The notes below the pieces were generated by a model, which had not been told where the DNA came from, made no database searches, and saw nothing but the letters and a program-made list of their open reading frames with translations. 64,000 nucleotides of DNA, taken from contig NZ_NSGE01000004.1 of NCBI RefSeq assembly GCF_002294985.1, positions 496,001 through 560,000 on the forward strand, written 5' to 3'. Shown here in pieces: positions 45,204 to 54,911 of the stretch; within the stretch, counting starts at the first letter, position 1, and every line of letters begins with the position of its first letter. This stretch comes from Mesorhizobium sp. WSM3862. GTDB taxonomy: Bacteria; Pseudomonadota; Alphaproteobacteria; Rhizobiales; Rhizobiaceae. The position numbers and the translations under genes were made by a program.

Positions 45204-46376
45204 ATGCTGCATGTCTTGTACCTTGTGCATGACATATCCGACCCGGCGGTGCGCCGGAGGATAAAAATGCTCAGGGCAGGCGGCGCCGGGATAACCCTGG
45301 CGGGCTTCCGTCGCACCTCCAATCCGATCGCCGAGATCGAAGGCATCAAGCCCGTCGACCTCGGACCGACGCGCGATGGCCGATTCGCCCAGCGCATCGG
45401 CGCAGTTGCCAAGGCCGCCATGTCGATCGGCGCCAAATTCGCGGGCCTGGCGCGACCCGACCTGATCATCGCGCGCAATCTCGAGATGCTGGCGCTTGCC
45501 AGCCGCGCCAGGCGCGCTTTCGGCGCCAGCGTGCCGATCGTCTACGAGTGCCTGGACATCCATCGGCTGGTGTTGCGCAACGACCTGATCGGCAAGACGT
45601 TGCGCGGCGCCGAACGCCATCTGGCCCGCGACGTGAAGCTTCTGGTGACCAGCTCTCCGGCCTTCGTCGCCAATTATTTCAAGCCGTTCGGGCAAATCGC
45701 GGCACCGGTCGAGCTGATCGAGAACAAATATTTCGACACCATGCCCGTGCCGGCGGATCATCGCCGCGAGGACGACAGTCCGGCGGCGCCGCCTTGGCGC
45801 ATCGGCTGGTTCGGCGCGCTGCGCTGCCGGCGCTCGCTGGAACTCCTGGCCGAGTTCACCCGCCGGCAAGACGGACGCTTCGAAGTGGTGCTCAGGGGGC
45901 GTCCCGCGCTCTCCGAATTCCCGGATTTTCATGCCTTTGTCGAAGCCGAGCCCTGGCTTTCCTTCCGCGGTCCCTACCGCAATCCGGAGGACATGGCGGC
46001 GATCTACCGCGAGGTGCATTTCTCCTGGGCGATCGATTTCTTCGAGCAGGGCCAGAATTCCGAATGGCTGCTTCCCAACCGGCTCTACGAAGGCTGCCGC
46101 TTCGGCGCCGTGCCGATCTCGATGGCGAGCACCGAAACCGGCCGGTTCCTGAAGCAGCAGGACATCGGTGTGCTTCTGTCCGAGGCCACGTCCGAAGGAC
46201 TCGACACCGCGCTCGGCCGAATGGGTCAGGAACACTACGGCAAGCTGAAGTCGCGGGTGCTGGCACGCAATCCGCGGACCTGGAGCTACGACCGCAGCGA
46301 TTGCCTGGCTTTCGTAGACAAGCTGCGCGGCCTGACCGCCGGTCGCGGGAGCTTTGCGACCGAGGCGCTGGCATAG
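45204..46376 (+). CDS. exoL: Glycosyltransferase, ExoL-like (GT4-type fold)
   Basis: 390 residues. MLHVLYLVHDISDPAVRRRI opens a GT-B domain; DLIIARNLEMLALASRARRA, VYECLDIHRLVLRN and the donor-site WLLPNRLYEGCRFGAVPISM are typical of ExoL-related succinoglycan glucosyltransferases. It starts the exoL-exoA-exoM-exoO run whose order equals that of S. meliloti. The ATG at 45204 was chosen for homology; the frame is open upstream through the TGC-rich control sites. Next gene begins 1 base after the stop. Confidence 0.85.
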   Translation: MLHVLYLVHDISDPAVRRRIKMLRAGGAGITLAGFRRTSNPIAEIEGIKPVDLGPTRDGRFAQRIGAVAKAAMSIGAKFAGLARPDLIIARNLEMLALASRARRAFGASVPIVYECLDIHRLVLRNDLIGKTLRGAERHLARDVKLLVTSSPAFVANYFKPFGQIAAPVELIENKYFDTMPVPADHRREDDSPAAPPWRIGWFGALRCRRSLELLAEFTRRQDGRFEVVLRGRPALSEFPDFHAFVEAEPWLSFRGPYRNPEDMAAIYREVHFSWAIDFFEQGQNSEWLLPNRLYEGCRFGAVPISMASTETGRFLKQQDIGVLLSEATSEGLDTALGRMGQEHYGKLKSRVLARNPRTWSYDRSDCLAFVDKLRGLTAGRGSFATEALA

Positions 46377-46377
46377 G

Positions 46378-47391
46378 ATGGCTAAGAATGGACAAAACCC
46401 GATGACGCGCACGACGGCATCGAGCCTGATCGTCATCCCGTGCCTCAACGAGGCCGCTCATATCGGCGGGCTGCTCCAGCGGCTGCGGCCGGCCGCGGCG
46501 CGGCTCGGCGCGCGCATCGTCGTGGCCGACGGCGGCAGCACCGATGGCACACAGGGGATCGTCGAAGAACTCGCTGCCGAGGATCCGCGCGTCATCCTGA
46601 TCGCCAATCCGAAGCGCATCCAGAGCGCGGCCATCAACCTTGCGGTGGCGGCCTTCGGCGACGACGCCGACTATCTTATCCGCATCGATGCGCATGGCGG
46701 GTATCCGGCCGATTATTGCGACAGGCTGGTCGAGGAAGCGCATGCCACGGGTGCCGATTCGGTCGTCGTCTCGATGCTGACCAGCGGCACGGGGGCGGTA
46801 CAGAAGGCCGTGGCGGCGGCGCAGAATTCCAGGCTCGGCACCGGCGGCTCCAAGCACCGCCACATGTCGGCCGGCGAATGGGTCGACCACGGCCACCATG
46901 CGCTGATGCGCATTGCCGCGTTCCGCGCGGTGGGCGGCTATGACGAGAGCTTCAGCCACAACGAGGACGCCGAGCTCGATCACCGCCTCCGTCTGGCCGG
47001 CTACCGCATCTGGATGAGCGGCAAGACGCAGATGGTTTATTATCCGCGCTCTACCTTGAAGAGCCTGTTTTTCCAATATCTCGGCTATGGCCGCGGCCGC
47101 GCCAGGAACGTGCTCAAGCATCGCATGATGCCCAAGTTGCGGCAAATGATCCCGCTGCTGGTGTTTCCGGTGGTCCTGATGGCGCTCTTGTCTCCGATCT
47201 TTGTGCTGGCGGCCGTGCCGTTTCTGGTGTGGGCGGGTGTCTGCCTCGGTTACGGCATCCGGACCGCGATCAGCCAGCGCAACCCCGCCATCGCGTTGGC
47301 CGGCGTGTCGGTGATGGTCATGCATCTGGGCTGGTCCATGGGCTTCTGGCTGCAGCTCCTCGGCCCGCAGCCGTCTCGCGAGGCGGCGTGA
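46378..47391 (+). CDS. exoA: GT2 succinoglycan-type glucosyltransferase, ExoA-like
   Basis: 337 residues. N-terminal GT-A domain: SSLIVIPCLNEAAHIGGLLQ, VVADGGSTDGTQGIVEELAA, and DYLIRIDAHGGYPADYCDRL. C-terminal membrane segments IPLLVFPVVLMALLSPIFVL and ALAGVSVMVMHLGWSMGFWL match the ExoA form. ExoA adds the second sugar (glucose) to the lipid-linked galactose in S. meliloti. ATG at 46378 or 46402; the former almost abuts the exoL stop. The 3' end is TGATG with exoM. Confidence 0.88.
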   Translation: MAKNGQNPMTRTTASSLIVIPCLNEAAHIGGLLQRLRPAAARLGARIVVADGGSTDGTQGIVEELAAEDPRVILIANPKRIQSAAINLAVAAFGDDADYLIRIDAHGGYPADYCDRLVEEAHATGADSVVVSMLTSGTGAVQKAVAAAQNSRLGTGGSKHRHMSAGEWVDHGHHALMRIAAFRAVGGYDESFSHNEDAELDHRLRLAGYRIWMSGKTQMVYYPRSTLKSLFFQYLGYGRGRARNVLKHRMMPKLRQMIPLLVFPVVLMALLSPIFVLAAVPFLVWAGVCLGYGIRTAISQRNPAIALAGVSVMVMHLGWSMGFWLQLLGPQPSREAA

Positions 47392-48335
47392 TGGCTGCGA
47401 AGAAGAGCGGCAGCATCGACATCTGCATCTGCACTTTCCGCAGGCCGGAGCTTGCCGACACGCTGCGCTCCATCGCCGCGCTGGAGAACCCCGCCGGTTT
47501 CGAGATCGGCATCGTCGTTGCCGACAATGACGACGAGCCGAGCGCGCAGCCGCTGGTGAAGGCGCTGGCGCAGGAACTGAAGCTGCCGATCCGCTATCGC
47601 CACGCGCCGGCGCGCAACATCTCGATCGCTCGCAACGCCTGCCTCGATGCCAGCGTCTCGGACCTCGTCGCCTTCATCGACGACGACGAGACGGCTTCGC
47701 CGGGCTGGCTCGTCGAACTCGTGTCGACCGCGGAGGCGACCGGCGCGACGGCTGTGCTCGGGCCGGTCCGCGCGACATATCGCCAGGACGCACCGGACTG
47801 GATGCGCAAAGGCGATTTCCACTCGACCTTGCCCGTCTGGGTGCGCGGCGAGATCCGCACCGGCTACACCTGCAATGTCCTGCTCAGGATGACCGAGCAA
47901 AGCCTGCGCAACCGGCGCTTCAGCCTGGCGCGTGGCCAGACCGGCGGCGAGGACACCGAATTCTTCGATTCAGTGGTCAAGTCCGGCGGGCGCATCGCCT
48001 TTGCTCCTCAGGCCTTTGTCGACGAGGTGGTGCCGAGCTCGAGGGCCGCCTTCGGCTGGCTGCGCCGCCGCCGCTTCCGCTTCGGGCAGACGCACGGCCA
48101 TCTCATCGGGCGCAACACCGGCGGCCTGCGCCGCGTCTGCCAGGTCGGTCTCGCCTCGGCGAAGGCGGGCTACTGCTTCGCTATGGCGCTTTTGGCCGCA
48201 GTCAGCCCGGTGCGACGGAACCGCAGCATGCTGCGCGGCATTATGCATCTCGGCGTCGTCAGCGGTTTGGTCGGAGTCCGCGAAATCCGCCAGTACGGCA
48301 TCACTCCGCAGGAAGGGGAAAAGCGTGCAGCCTGA
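47391..48335 (+). CDS. exoM: GT2 glucosyltransferase, ExoM-like
   Basis: 314 residues. DICICTFRRPELADTLRSIA, VVADNDDEPSAQPLVKALAQ and the metal site VAFIDDDETASPGWLVELV are characteristic of ExoM, which adds a glucose to the growing octasaccharide. GGEDTEFFDSVVKSGG follows in the acceptor part. The ATG overlaps the exoA stop by one base and its own end overlaps exoO by 11 bases. Confidence 0.9.
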   Translation: MAAKKSGSIDICICTFRRPELADTLRSIAALENPAGFEIGIVVADNDDEPSAQPLVKALAQELKLPIRYRHAPARNISIARNACLDASVSDLVAFIDDDETASPGWLVELVSTAEATGATAVLGPVRATYRQDAPDWMRKGDFHSTLPVWVRGEIRTGYTCNVLLRMTEQSLRNRRFSLARGQTGGEDTEFFDSVVKSGGRIAFAPQAFVDEVVPSSRAAFGWLRRRRFRFGQTHGHLIGRNTGGLRRVCQVGLASAKAGYCFAMALLAAVSPVRRNRSMLRGIMHLGVVSGLVGVREIRQYGITPQEGEKRAA

Positions 48336-49275
48336 CGTCAGCTTCGTCATCGCCGCTTACAACGCCGAGGCAACTCTCGACCGGGCGATCGCCAGCGCGA
48401 TGGCCCAGCGCGATGTCGCGATCGAAGTCATCGTCGTCGACGACCGGTCGAACGACCGCACGCTCGATGTCGCGCGCGCTTATCCTCAGGACATCGTCAG
48501 GGTGGTCGCTCTTCCCGCCAACCGCGGCCCTGGCGGCGCCAGGAATGCCGGGCTCGATCTGGCCCGCGGCCGCTGGGTCGCCGTGCTCGATTCCGACGAT
48601 GCCGTCCTGCCCGGCAGACTGGCGGCCATGATCGCGCGGGCGGAGAAGGCGGGTGCCGAGATCGCGGTCGACAATGTCCAGGTCGTGCGCGAAGACGGCA
48701 CGCCCGAAGACATGATGTTCCCGACCGGGTATCTCGAAGGGCTCGGCGAAATCTCGCTGACCGACTATATCGCCGGCAACATCGTTTTCGAGTCGCGCTT
48801 CAACCTCGGCTATCTGAAGCCGATCTTCCAGCGCCGTTTCCTGGACGAAAATCAGCTCCGCTACGACGAGAAGCTGCGCATCGGCGAAGACTACATTCTT
48901 CTGGCGAGCGCGCTGGCCAAAGGCGGCCGCTGCGTGGTCGAGCCGACCGTCGGCTATGTCTACCATATCCGCACCGGCTCGATCTCGCGCGTGCTCGAGT
49001 TGCATCATGTCGAGGCGATGGCCGAGGCCGATGCCGCCTTCGCGGCCGAGCATTTCATGGACGACGGCGCCAAGGCGGCTTTCGCCAGACGCGGCCGCAG
49101 CCTGCGCAAGGCGGCCTCGTTCCTGTCATTGGTGCACCACATCAAGGCGCGTGCGCCGCTGAAGGCGATACGCACGGCGCTCAGCGATCCGGCCGCGGTC
49201 CGGCATATGTCGATGCCGATCGCGGTTCGGCTGAGAAGGGTTGCGGCACAGTTTGCCGTGGGCACGGGGAGGTGA
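48325..49275 (+). CDS. exoO: GT2 glucosyltransferase, ExoO-like
   Basis: 316 residues, start GTG at 48325 with AGGGGAAAAGC upstream; this gives VQPDVSFVIAAYNAEATLDR, the family N-terminus. VIVVDDRSNDRTLDVARAYP, the metal site WVAVLDSDDAVLP and LRIGEDYILLASALAKGG are visible. ExoO adds a beta-1,6 glucose in succinoglycan. It overlaps exoM by 11 bases. The frame is open far upstream inside exoM, but that part is a shadow. Confidence 0.88.
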   Translation: MQPDVSFVIAAYNAEATLDRAIASAMAQRDVAIEVIVVDDRSNDRTLDVARAYPQDIVRVVALPANRGPGGARNAGLDLARGRWVAVLDSDDAVLPGRLAAMIARAEKAGAEIAVDNVQVVREDGTPEDMMFPTGYLEGLGEISLTDYIAGNIVFESRFNLGYLKPIFQRRFLDENQLRYDEKLRIGEDYILLASALAKGGRCVVEPTVGYVYHIRTGSISRVLELHHVEAMAEADAAFAAEHFMDDGAKAAFARRGRSLRKAASFLSLVHHIKARAPLKAIRTALSDPAAVRHMSMPIAVRLRRVAAQFAVGTGR

Positions 49276-49347
49276 AGCAGGCGCATGGAATGCGGTTTCA
49301 TAGCCAGCGATAGGTAAAAAAAGCGATATCCTCAGAAGGAATAAGCG

Positions 49348-50244
49348 ATGCAGAAAGTCAGGAAGGCAGTCATACCGGTGGCGGGGCTCGGAACGCGGTT
49401 CCTGCCGGCGACCAAGTCGATGCCGAAGGAAATGCTGCCCGTCGTGGACAAGCCGGTCGTGCAATATGCCGTGGACGAGGCGTTCGAGGCCGGCATCGAG
49501 CACATCGTCTTCGTCACCGGCCGGAACAAGGCGGTCATCGAAGACTATTTCGACCTGCACCCTGAACTGATCGGGACGCTCGAGCAGACCGGCAAGAAGG
49601 CGCAGCTCCAATCGCTGGAAAGCTTGCTGCCGGTGGCCGGCGCCACCTCCTTCATCCGCCAGCAGTCGCCGCACGGTCTCGGCCATGCCGTATGGTGCGC
49701 ACGCGACGTGATCGGCAACGAGCCCTTCGCGCTGCTGCTCCCCGACATGGTGTCCTTCGGCGCGCCGGGCTGCCTGGCGGAAACCGTCGACCTCTATCAG
49801 CGGACCGGCGGCAACGTCATCGCCGTCGAGCGCTGCGATCCTTCGGAAACCAGCAAATACGGCATCGTCGGCCGCGGCGCCGAGGTGGCCTCGGGCTTCG
49901 AAGTAACCGCCATGGTCGAGAAGCCGGCCCCTGCCAACGCGCCGTCGAACTTCTACATCAACGGCCGCTATATCCTGCAGCCGGAGATCTTCGCCCTGCT
50001 CGGCACCCAGCAACGCGGCGCCGGCAACGAGATCCAACTTACCGACGCCATGGTTCGACTGGCTGAAAGCCAGCCTTTCTTTGCCCAGCCCTTCAACGGC
50101 CGCATGTTCGACTGCGGCTCCAAGGAGGGCTTCATCGAGGCCACCATCGCCTTTGCTCTGGCGCGCGACGACATGAAAGGACCTGTCTTCGAAATGCTGC
50201 AGCAATTCGTCCGGTCGCACGAGCGCCGGGAAGTAGCCGCATAA
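49348..50244 (+). CDS. exoN: UTP-glucose-1-phosphate uridylyltransferase
   Basis: Makes UDP-glucose, the donor for the exo transferases and substrate of the Ugd enzyme encoded upstream. 298 residues. [20 protein letters not shown] and [19 protein letters not shown] at the N-terminus, [30 protein letters not shown] and [18 protein letters not shown] complete the GalU-type set. Position between exoO and exoP matches exoN of S. meliloti; galU is the general name. ATG at 49348 with AAGGAATAAGC upstream. Confidence 0.95.
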   Translation: MQKVRKAVIPVAGLGTRFLPATKSMPKEMLPVVDKPVVQYAVDEAFEAGIEHIVFVTGRNKAVIEDYFDLHPELIGTLEQTGKKAQLQSLESLLPVAGATSFIRQQSPHGLGHAVWCARDVIGNEPFALLLPDMVSFGAPGCLAETVDLYQRTGGNVIAVERCDPSETSKYGIVGRGAEVASGFEVTAMVEKPAPANAPSNFYINGRYILQPEIFALLGTQQRGAGNEIQLTDAMVRLAESQPFFAQPFNGRMFDCGSKEGFIEATIAFALARDDMKGPVFEMLQQFVRSHERREVAA

Positions 50245-50261
50245 TGCCCAAATTTTGGGTG
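50245..50261. promoter_or_regulatory. CCCAAATTTTGGG palindrome upstream of exoP-like gene
   Basis: TGCCCAAATTTTGGGTGCA contains a perfect 13-base dyad, CCCAAA-T-TTTGGG. It begins right after the exoN stop and about 150 bases before the ExoP-like start. The 14-base string TGCCCAAATTTTGG also occurs 128-141 bases upstream of exoY (26865-26878). May be a shared regulator site or, less likely, a weak terminator. Confidence 0.4.
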
Positions 50262-50411
50262 CATATGCGAAATCGCGATGGCGCGACAGCCGCGCAAGCG
50301 CTTGGCCTTCTAGGCCAGGCGCTCCGTGGCACGAATGTTGCGTGGCCTTTTCTGGTAACGACGACCCTCTTCGAAGGCCGGTAGCGCCTGCAACCTGGAA
50401 TTGGACCGACG

Positions 50412-52793
50412 ATGAATTATGCCAACTTTCCTCTCGACAAGAGGATGCCATTGCCCAGCACCGAACCGGAAAAGGGTGAAGACTTCATCGACATCGAGCG
50501 TCTGCTTGGCATGGCCGCCCGGCAGGCCAAGGTGGTGGCGGTCTGCGCCGTCATCGGTCTGTTCCTGGGTGTGATTTATCTCCAGACGACGCCCAAGCAA
50601 TACACCTCCCTTGCGAGCGTGCTGATCGACGACGGCCTGAACAAGGTCGTGGACGACATTTCGGCTGTCAGTGCCACGCAGCAGACGGACGCGACGATCC
50701 TCAGCCAGATCGAGATACTCAACTCGGCGCGGCTGGCATCGGAGGTGGTCGACAAGCTGAAGCTGGACCAGAACCAGGAATTCATGAACCCGCCGCAATC
50801 GGCTCTGGCCAAGGGAATCGGATTCTTGCGCGGCATCGTCGGCTATTTCCGCAGCGGCGGCGGCAACGAAATCCCCGGGATCGAGAATGTCGATGCCGCA
50901 ACGCGCGAAGCCATGATGAAGGCGGCGACCCATGACTACGCGGTTCTCGTGCTGCAGACCGGATTGATGGCGGATCGCAACGGCCGCAGCAATGTCATCA
51001 GCATCGGCTATCAGTCGACCAATCCGGCTTTGGCCACGGCCATCACCAAGGCCTATGCGGACGCCTACCTTGCCGACCAGCTCAACGCCAGCTTCGACGC
51101 CACCGAGCGCGCGGCCGTTTGGCTGCAGGGCAGGTTGACCGAACTGCGCGAAAGCTCGCAGGCAGCTGCGCTGGCGGTCGAGAAGTTCAGGGCCGAGCAC
51201 GGGCTTTCCGCAAACAGCGACGGCCAGTTGCTCAGCGACAAGCAACTCGCCGACCTGAACGCCCAGCTCATCGTCGCGCAGGCCGATACAGCCCGCGCCA
51301 GCGCCCGCTACCAGCAGTACAAGGCGATCGTCGACAGCGGCTCCGAAAGCGCCTTCAACGATTCGGCGATAGCGGCCGATCAGCCGAGCAGCTCGGTCAT
51401 CATCGCGCTGAAAACCCGCTATCTCGCGATCGCCAAACGGTTGCAGGACGTCGAGAACAACTTCGGCAAGGATCACCCGCAGGCGGTTGCGCTGGCCAAG
51501 GAGAAGGCAGACGTCTCGGCGCAGATCTTCGGACAGTTGAAACAGATCACCGAAAGCTATCGAAACGACTATCAGGTGGCGCAGGCGCGCGAGACCGCCC
51601 TTAGGGAGAAGATCGCCACCCAGGCAGGCAAGAGCTCGATCGACAACCAGTCGCAGGTCAGGCTGAAGGAGCTCGATCAGCAGGCGCAGGCGCTGACCAC
51701 GCTCTATCAGACTTTCCTTAGCCGTTACGAGGAAGCGTCGCAGCAGCAGTCATTCCCGGTCGGCAAGGTCCGCATCATCTCTGACGCGTCGATGCCTCTC
51801 ACCGCCTCGGCTCCGCGCACCTTGCGCGTGCTGGCGCTCTCGCTGGTGCTTGGCCTCATGCTCGGCGCCGGCTGCGGAGGCCTGAACGAATTCAACGAGC
51901 GCTTCTTCCGGACAGGCGAGGACATTCGCGACCGTGTCGGCCTGAAGTTCCTCGGCTATCTGCCGACGATCGGTGGCGGCAAGGCCAAGGAGTCGAAGCC
52001 GGACGACTTGCCGGCTGACGGCAAGGTCACCAGCCTGTCGGCCGCCGAGAAACGGGCGCGCATGCGGGTGAGCCTCGATGCGCCGGCCTCGATGTTCGCC
52101 GAGACGCTCCGCAACGCCAAGATCGCTTTCGACGTGGTGATGGAAGACAAGGGCAGCCGGGTGATCGGCGTCATCTCCGTCCTGCCCGGCGAAGGCAAGT
52201 CGACGGTTGCGGCGAACCTCGCCGGTCTGCTCGCCGCCAACGGCGCCAAGACTTTGCTGATCGATGGCGACCTGCGCAATCCGGGCCTCAGCCGCAGCCT
52301 CGGCATGGAGTCGGAGCACGGGCTGATGGAGGCGGTGGTCAATGGACAGACCTGGCAGTCGGTCGGCAAGGTCGACCGCCAGACCAAGCTGGCGATCATC
52401 CCGGCCGTGGTGCGCGGCCAGTTCTCGCACACCAGCGAGCTTCTCGGCTCCGCCGGCATGCGGCGTTTCATCGAGAACGCCAAGGAGACGTTCGAATACA
52501 TCATCGTCGACCTACCGCCGCTCGGCCCGGTGGTCGACGCCAAGGCCTTCGCGCCGTTGGTCGACGGCTTCGTGCTCGTCACCGAGTGGGGCCGCACGCC
52601 ACGCGCCATGGTGCGCTCGATGCTGGAGTCCGAACCCTACATCGCCGAAAAGATCACCGGCGCGGTGCTCAACAAGGTCGAGCTGAAGAAGCTGGCGAAA
52701 TACGGCTCTCTCGGCGGTTCGGAAAAGTTCTTCGACCGCTATTCGAGTTACTACCTCGAGAAGTCGGAATCGCGCGCCAAGCAGGCCGCCTAA
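50412..52793 (+). CDS. exoP: EPS chain-length co-polymerase with BY-kinase domain (Wzc/ExoP)
   Basis: 793 residues. Wzz domain between two membrane segments (VVAVCAVIGLFLGVIYLQTT near 40-60 and LRVLALSLVLGLMLGAGCGG near 470-490), with a long coiled-coil periplasmic part. Cytoplasmic kinase domain: Walker A VLPGEGKSTVAANLAG (about 590-605), Walker A' LLIDGDLRNPGLSRSLG and FEYIIVDLPPLGPVVDAK. The end carries a tyrosine cluster (KYGSLGGSEKFFDRYSSYYL) for autophosphorylation. It controls EPS polymer length and export. ATG at 50412, after a 167-base gap with a palindrome. Ends the exoL-to-exoP block. Confidence 0.94.
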   Translation: MNYANFPLDKRMPLPSTEPEKGEDFIDIERLLGMAARQAKVVAVCAVIGLFLGVIYLQTTPKQYTSLASVLIDDGLNKVVDDISAVSATQQTDATILSQIEILNSARLASEVVDKLKLDQNQEFMNPPQSALAKGIGFLRGIVGYFRSGGGNEIPGIENVDAATREAMMKAATHDYAVLVLQTGLMADRNGRSNVISIGYQSTNPALATAITKAYADAYLADQLNASFDATERAAVWLQGRLTELRESSQAAALAVEKFRAEHGLSANSDGQLLSDKQLADLNAQLIVAQADTARASARYQQYKAIVDSGSESAFNDSAIAADQPSSSVIIALKTRYLAIAKRLQDVENNFGKDHPQAVALAKEKADVSAQIFGQLKQITESYRNDYQVAQARETALREKIATQAGKSSIDNQSQVRLKELDQQAQALTTLYQTFLSRYEEASQQQSFPVGKVRIISDASMPLTASAPRTLRVLALSLVLGLMLGAGCGGLNEFNERFFRTGEDIRDRVGLKFLGYLPTIGGGKAKESKPDDLPADGKVTSLSAAEKRARMRVSLDAPASMFAETLRNAKIAFDVVMEDKGSRVIGVISVLPGEGKSTVAANLAGLLAANGAKTLLIDGDLRNPGLSRSLGMESEHGLMEAVVNGQTWQSVGKVDRQTKLAIIPAVVRGQFSHTSELLGSAGMRRFIENAKETFEYIIVDLPPLGPVVDAKAFAPLVDGFVLVTEWGRTPRAMVRSMLESEPYIAEKITGAVLNKVELKKLAKYGSLGGSEKFFDRYSSYYLEKSESRAKQAA

Positions 52794-52823
52794 AGCAGTT
52801 TATCCGACGAAAAGCCGCGGCGG

Positions 52824-53594
52824 TTATTCTCCGGTCGACAGCAGCCGCCCATATTTGCCGACGATCCTGAGGGCGGTCAGCCGGCCGCTCTGGAAGGCGC
52901 CGGTGTCGATGCCGAGCCGCCGCCCGTCGAGCGTCGGAACGTCCACGATCGTATGTCCGTGCACGACCCAGCGATCGAGGCGGTGAGCCGCCGCCAGGAA
53001 CTCGGATCGTATGTTGAGCAGGTCGGCCTCGTCCTGCGCTTCGAGCGCGATGCCGGGCCGGATGCCGGCATGGACGAAAAGGAACCGCTCCGAACAGATC
53101 ATCACCGGCAGCGTGCGCATGAAGGCGACGTGGGTGGCCGGAATGGCCTCGCGGATACGCTCGTCTACCTCTTCGCTCGATCCGTAGAGATCGGCCAGGC
53201 GGTCGGGATCGATACCGTAGGAGAACAGCGTTTCCCGTCCGCCGACGCGGAGCCACGGCTCCAGTGACAGATGGCCGTCGAGATAGGCGAGCATCGCCAC
53301 TTCGTGGTTCCCGGCAAGGCACACGCGCATGAAACCTTCTGGCGGCGGTGCCATCAGATGCTCGACCACGCGCCGCGAATTGGGCCCGCGGTCGACATAG
53401 TCGCCGAGCATGATGATGATCTTGCGGCCGCGGAACTGCAGCGCGTCGAGCTCGATCTTCTGCTCCAGCGTGCGCAACTCGTCGTAGCAGCCATGCACGT
53501 CGCCGATCGCGTAGACCACCGTGTCGCGCATGTCCATCATCAGCCGTTCGCGCGGCAAGGGCCGGGGTCGTCTCGATCGTTGGAACAGGCTCAC
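52824..53594 (-). CDS. PP2A-type serine/threonine protein phosphatase / metallophosphoesterase
   Basis: 256 residues from a GTG at 53594; ATG codons at 53540 and 53531 are alternatives. The metal-binding signatures of calcineurin-like phosphatases are all present: AIGDVHGCYDELRTLEQ, IIMLGDYVDRGPNSRRVVEH, VCLAGNHEVAMLAY, and FVHAGIRPGIALEAQDEADL. Bacterial members dephosphorylate Ser, Thr or Tyr residues or small phosphoesters. Convergent with the ExoP-like kinase gene, so ExoP-type phosphotyrosine could be a target, but this is only inference from position. Confidence 0.85.
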   Translation of the reverse strand: MSLFQRSRRPRPLPRERLMMDMRDTVVYAIGDVHGCYDELRTLEQKIELDALQFRGRKIIIMLGDYVDRGPNSRRVVEHLMAPPPEGFMRVCLAGNHEVAMLAYLDGHLSLEPWLRVGGRETLFSYGIDPDRLADLYGSSEEVDERIREAIPATHVAFMRTLPVMICSERFLFVHAGIRPGIALEAQDEADLLNIRSEFLAAAHRLDRWVVHGHTIVDVPTLDGRRLGIDTGAFQSGRLTALRIVGKYGRLLSTGE

Positions 53595-53692
53595 GGATTG
53601 AGGCTCGGTACTCAAGCTAGGGTCATGCCACGCAGCGTGGACCAAGCCTCGATATCATGTCGAATGCAAGCATTTCCACACCGGGCTGCTCG

Positions 53693-53740
53693 ATGCACAT
53701 CGCCAAAAAGGCGCAGCGGTCTTGGCAAAACGACGTGCAT
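53693..53740. repeat. Dispersed intergenic palindrome, copy 5
   Basis: Outer arms ATGCAC/GTGCAT, inner CGCCAAAA-like and TTGGCAAAACG-like arms around GCGCAGCGGTC. It lies between the phosphatase gene and the acyltransferase gene. The layout is as in copies at 9760, 23398, 37663 and 42287. Confidence 0.7.
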
Positions 53741-53786
53741 CAATACCCCGAAAGCGTCGCCTGAATCCGTTTCAGCGCGATGCGCT

Positions 53787-54866
53787 TTAGGCCGCTTTGA
53801 GCCGATAGCGGAAAAGCGTGCGGTCGAGCAGCATGCGGACGCGCGGCTCGGCCTCGGCCGCCACCAGCCAGCTTGCCGCGATCATGGCCATGCCGACGAT
53901 CGGGATCGAAACCAGGTATGGCACGCCGGCGCGGATCAGGACGCCGAGCAGCGCCGCGCCGACGACATCGTGGATGAGGTAGAGCGGATAGGTCATCAGC
54001 CCGATCCGGCGCCAGCCGCGCCAGGAAAGGTTGAGGCGCAGCGACCAAGCCATCAGCGCCACCGCGGCCAGGAAGATGATGATCGGCGGCGCATAGGGCA
54101 TCGCCGCTTCCACCTTGATGCTGTGCACGTCGACCGAGCTTACGATCTGCAGCGCTCCGCTGGCGAGAAACAGCGCCGAGAAGCAGAGCCGTGCCGCTGT
54201 CACCGCCTTGAAGCGCATCAGCCAGATGAGCACGCCGACCGCGAAGAACGCGCCGTGATGCACCAGGGTGAGCTGCAGCCAGCGCGCCTCCGCGAGATCG
54301 GTCCAGCCGAAGGCGAAATAGAGACACCAGAACAGCGTGCTGAGCAGACCGATGATGACGGCGACAGCTTCCATCAGGTCGAATCGGCCGAACCGCAGCA
54401 GGGTCCAGACGATGCTGTAGAAGGCGATCTCGATGCCGAGCGTCCAGTAGACACTGTCGACCCATGGCTCGAACGGCACGAACAGCGCCGTGCGGGCAAG
54501 TCGCACCACGGCATCGGTCGGCCAGGAAAGACCGACCATCAGCAGCACGATCGCGGAGATGGGCGCGCAGACCCAGACCGCCGGCGCCAGCCGTCTGACA
54601 CGGGCCTCGAAGAACTTCAGCGGCGTCGAATTCTCGGCGCTGAATGCGATGACGAAGCCGCTGATGACGAAGAACACCTGAACGCCGACCCAGCCGGAGC
54701 CGACAAACGCCATTTCGGGATGGGCAGCGATGCCGCCGGTCGAGCGCGCCGACACGCCGTCGGGAAACGCCCATACCCAGAAGCCGTAGTGATAGAACAT
54801 CACCATGACGGCGGCGAGGAAACGCAAAATGTCGACGCCGCCGAATGTGGTCTTGTGCTGAGCCAT
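53787..54866 (-). CDS. Acyltransferase 3 family membrane protein (second copy)
   Basis: 359 residues with about ten membrane helices. VDILRFLAAVMVMFYHYGFW carries the Arg-x10-His pair; VGVQVFFVISGFVIAFSAEN and YPLYLIHDVVGAALL follow. It probably O-acylates EPS or another surface glycan. The ATG at 54866 is supported by homology start; a long open frame beyond it lies in the antisense shadow of the adjacent gene. Two TGC-rich sites are 45-80 bases upstream, so it may be regulated with the EPS genes. Similar in class but not in close sequence to 23496-24590. Confidence 0.86.
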   Translation of the reverse strand: MAQHKTTFGGVDILRFLAAVMVMFYHYGFWVWAFPDGVSARSTGGIAAHPEMAFVGSGWVGVQVFFVISGFVIAFSAENSTPLKFFEARVRRLAPAVWVCAPISAIVLLMVGLSWPTDAVVRLARTALFVPFEPWVDSVYWTLGIEIAFYSIVWTLLRFGRFDLMEAVAVIIGLLSTLFWCLYFAFGWTDLAEARWLQLTLVHHGAFFAVGVLIWLMRFKAVTAARLCFSALFLASGALQIVSSVDVHSIKVEAAMPYAPPIIIFLAAVALMAWSLRLNLSWRGWRRIGLMTYPLYLIHDVVGAALLGVLIRAGVPYLVSIPIVGMAMIAASWLVAAEAEPRVRMLLDRTLFRYRLKAA

Positions 54867-54911
54867 GCCGTGCCTTCGGAACGGCCCCCCGGGCAGACTT
54901 CTAGGGGGTGC

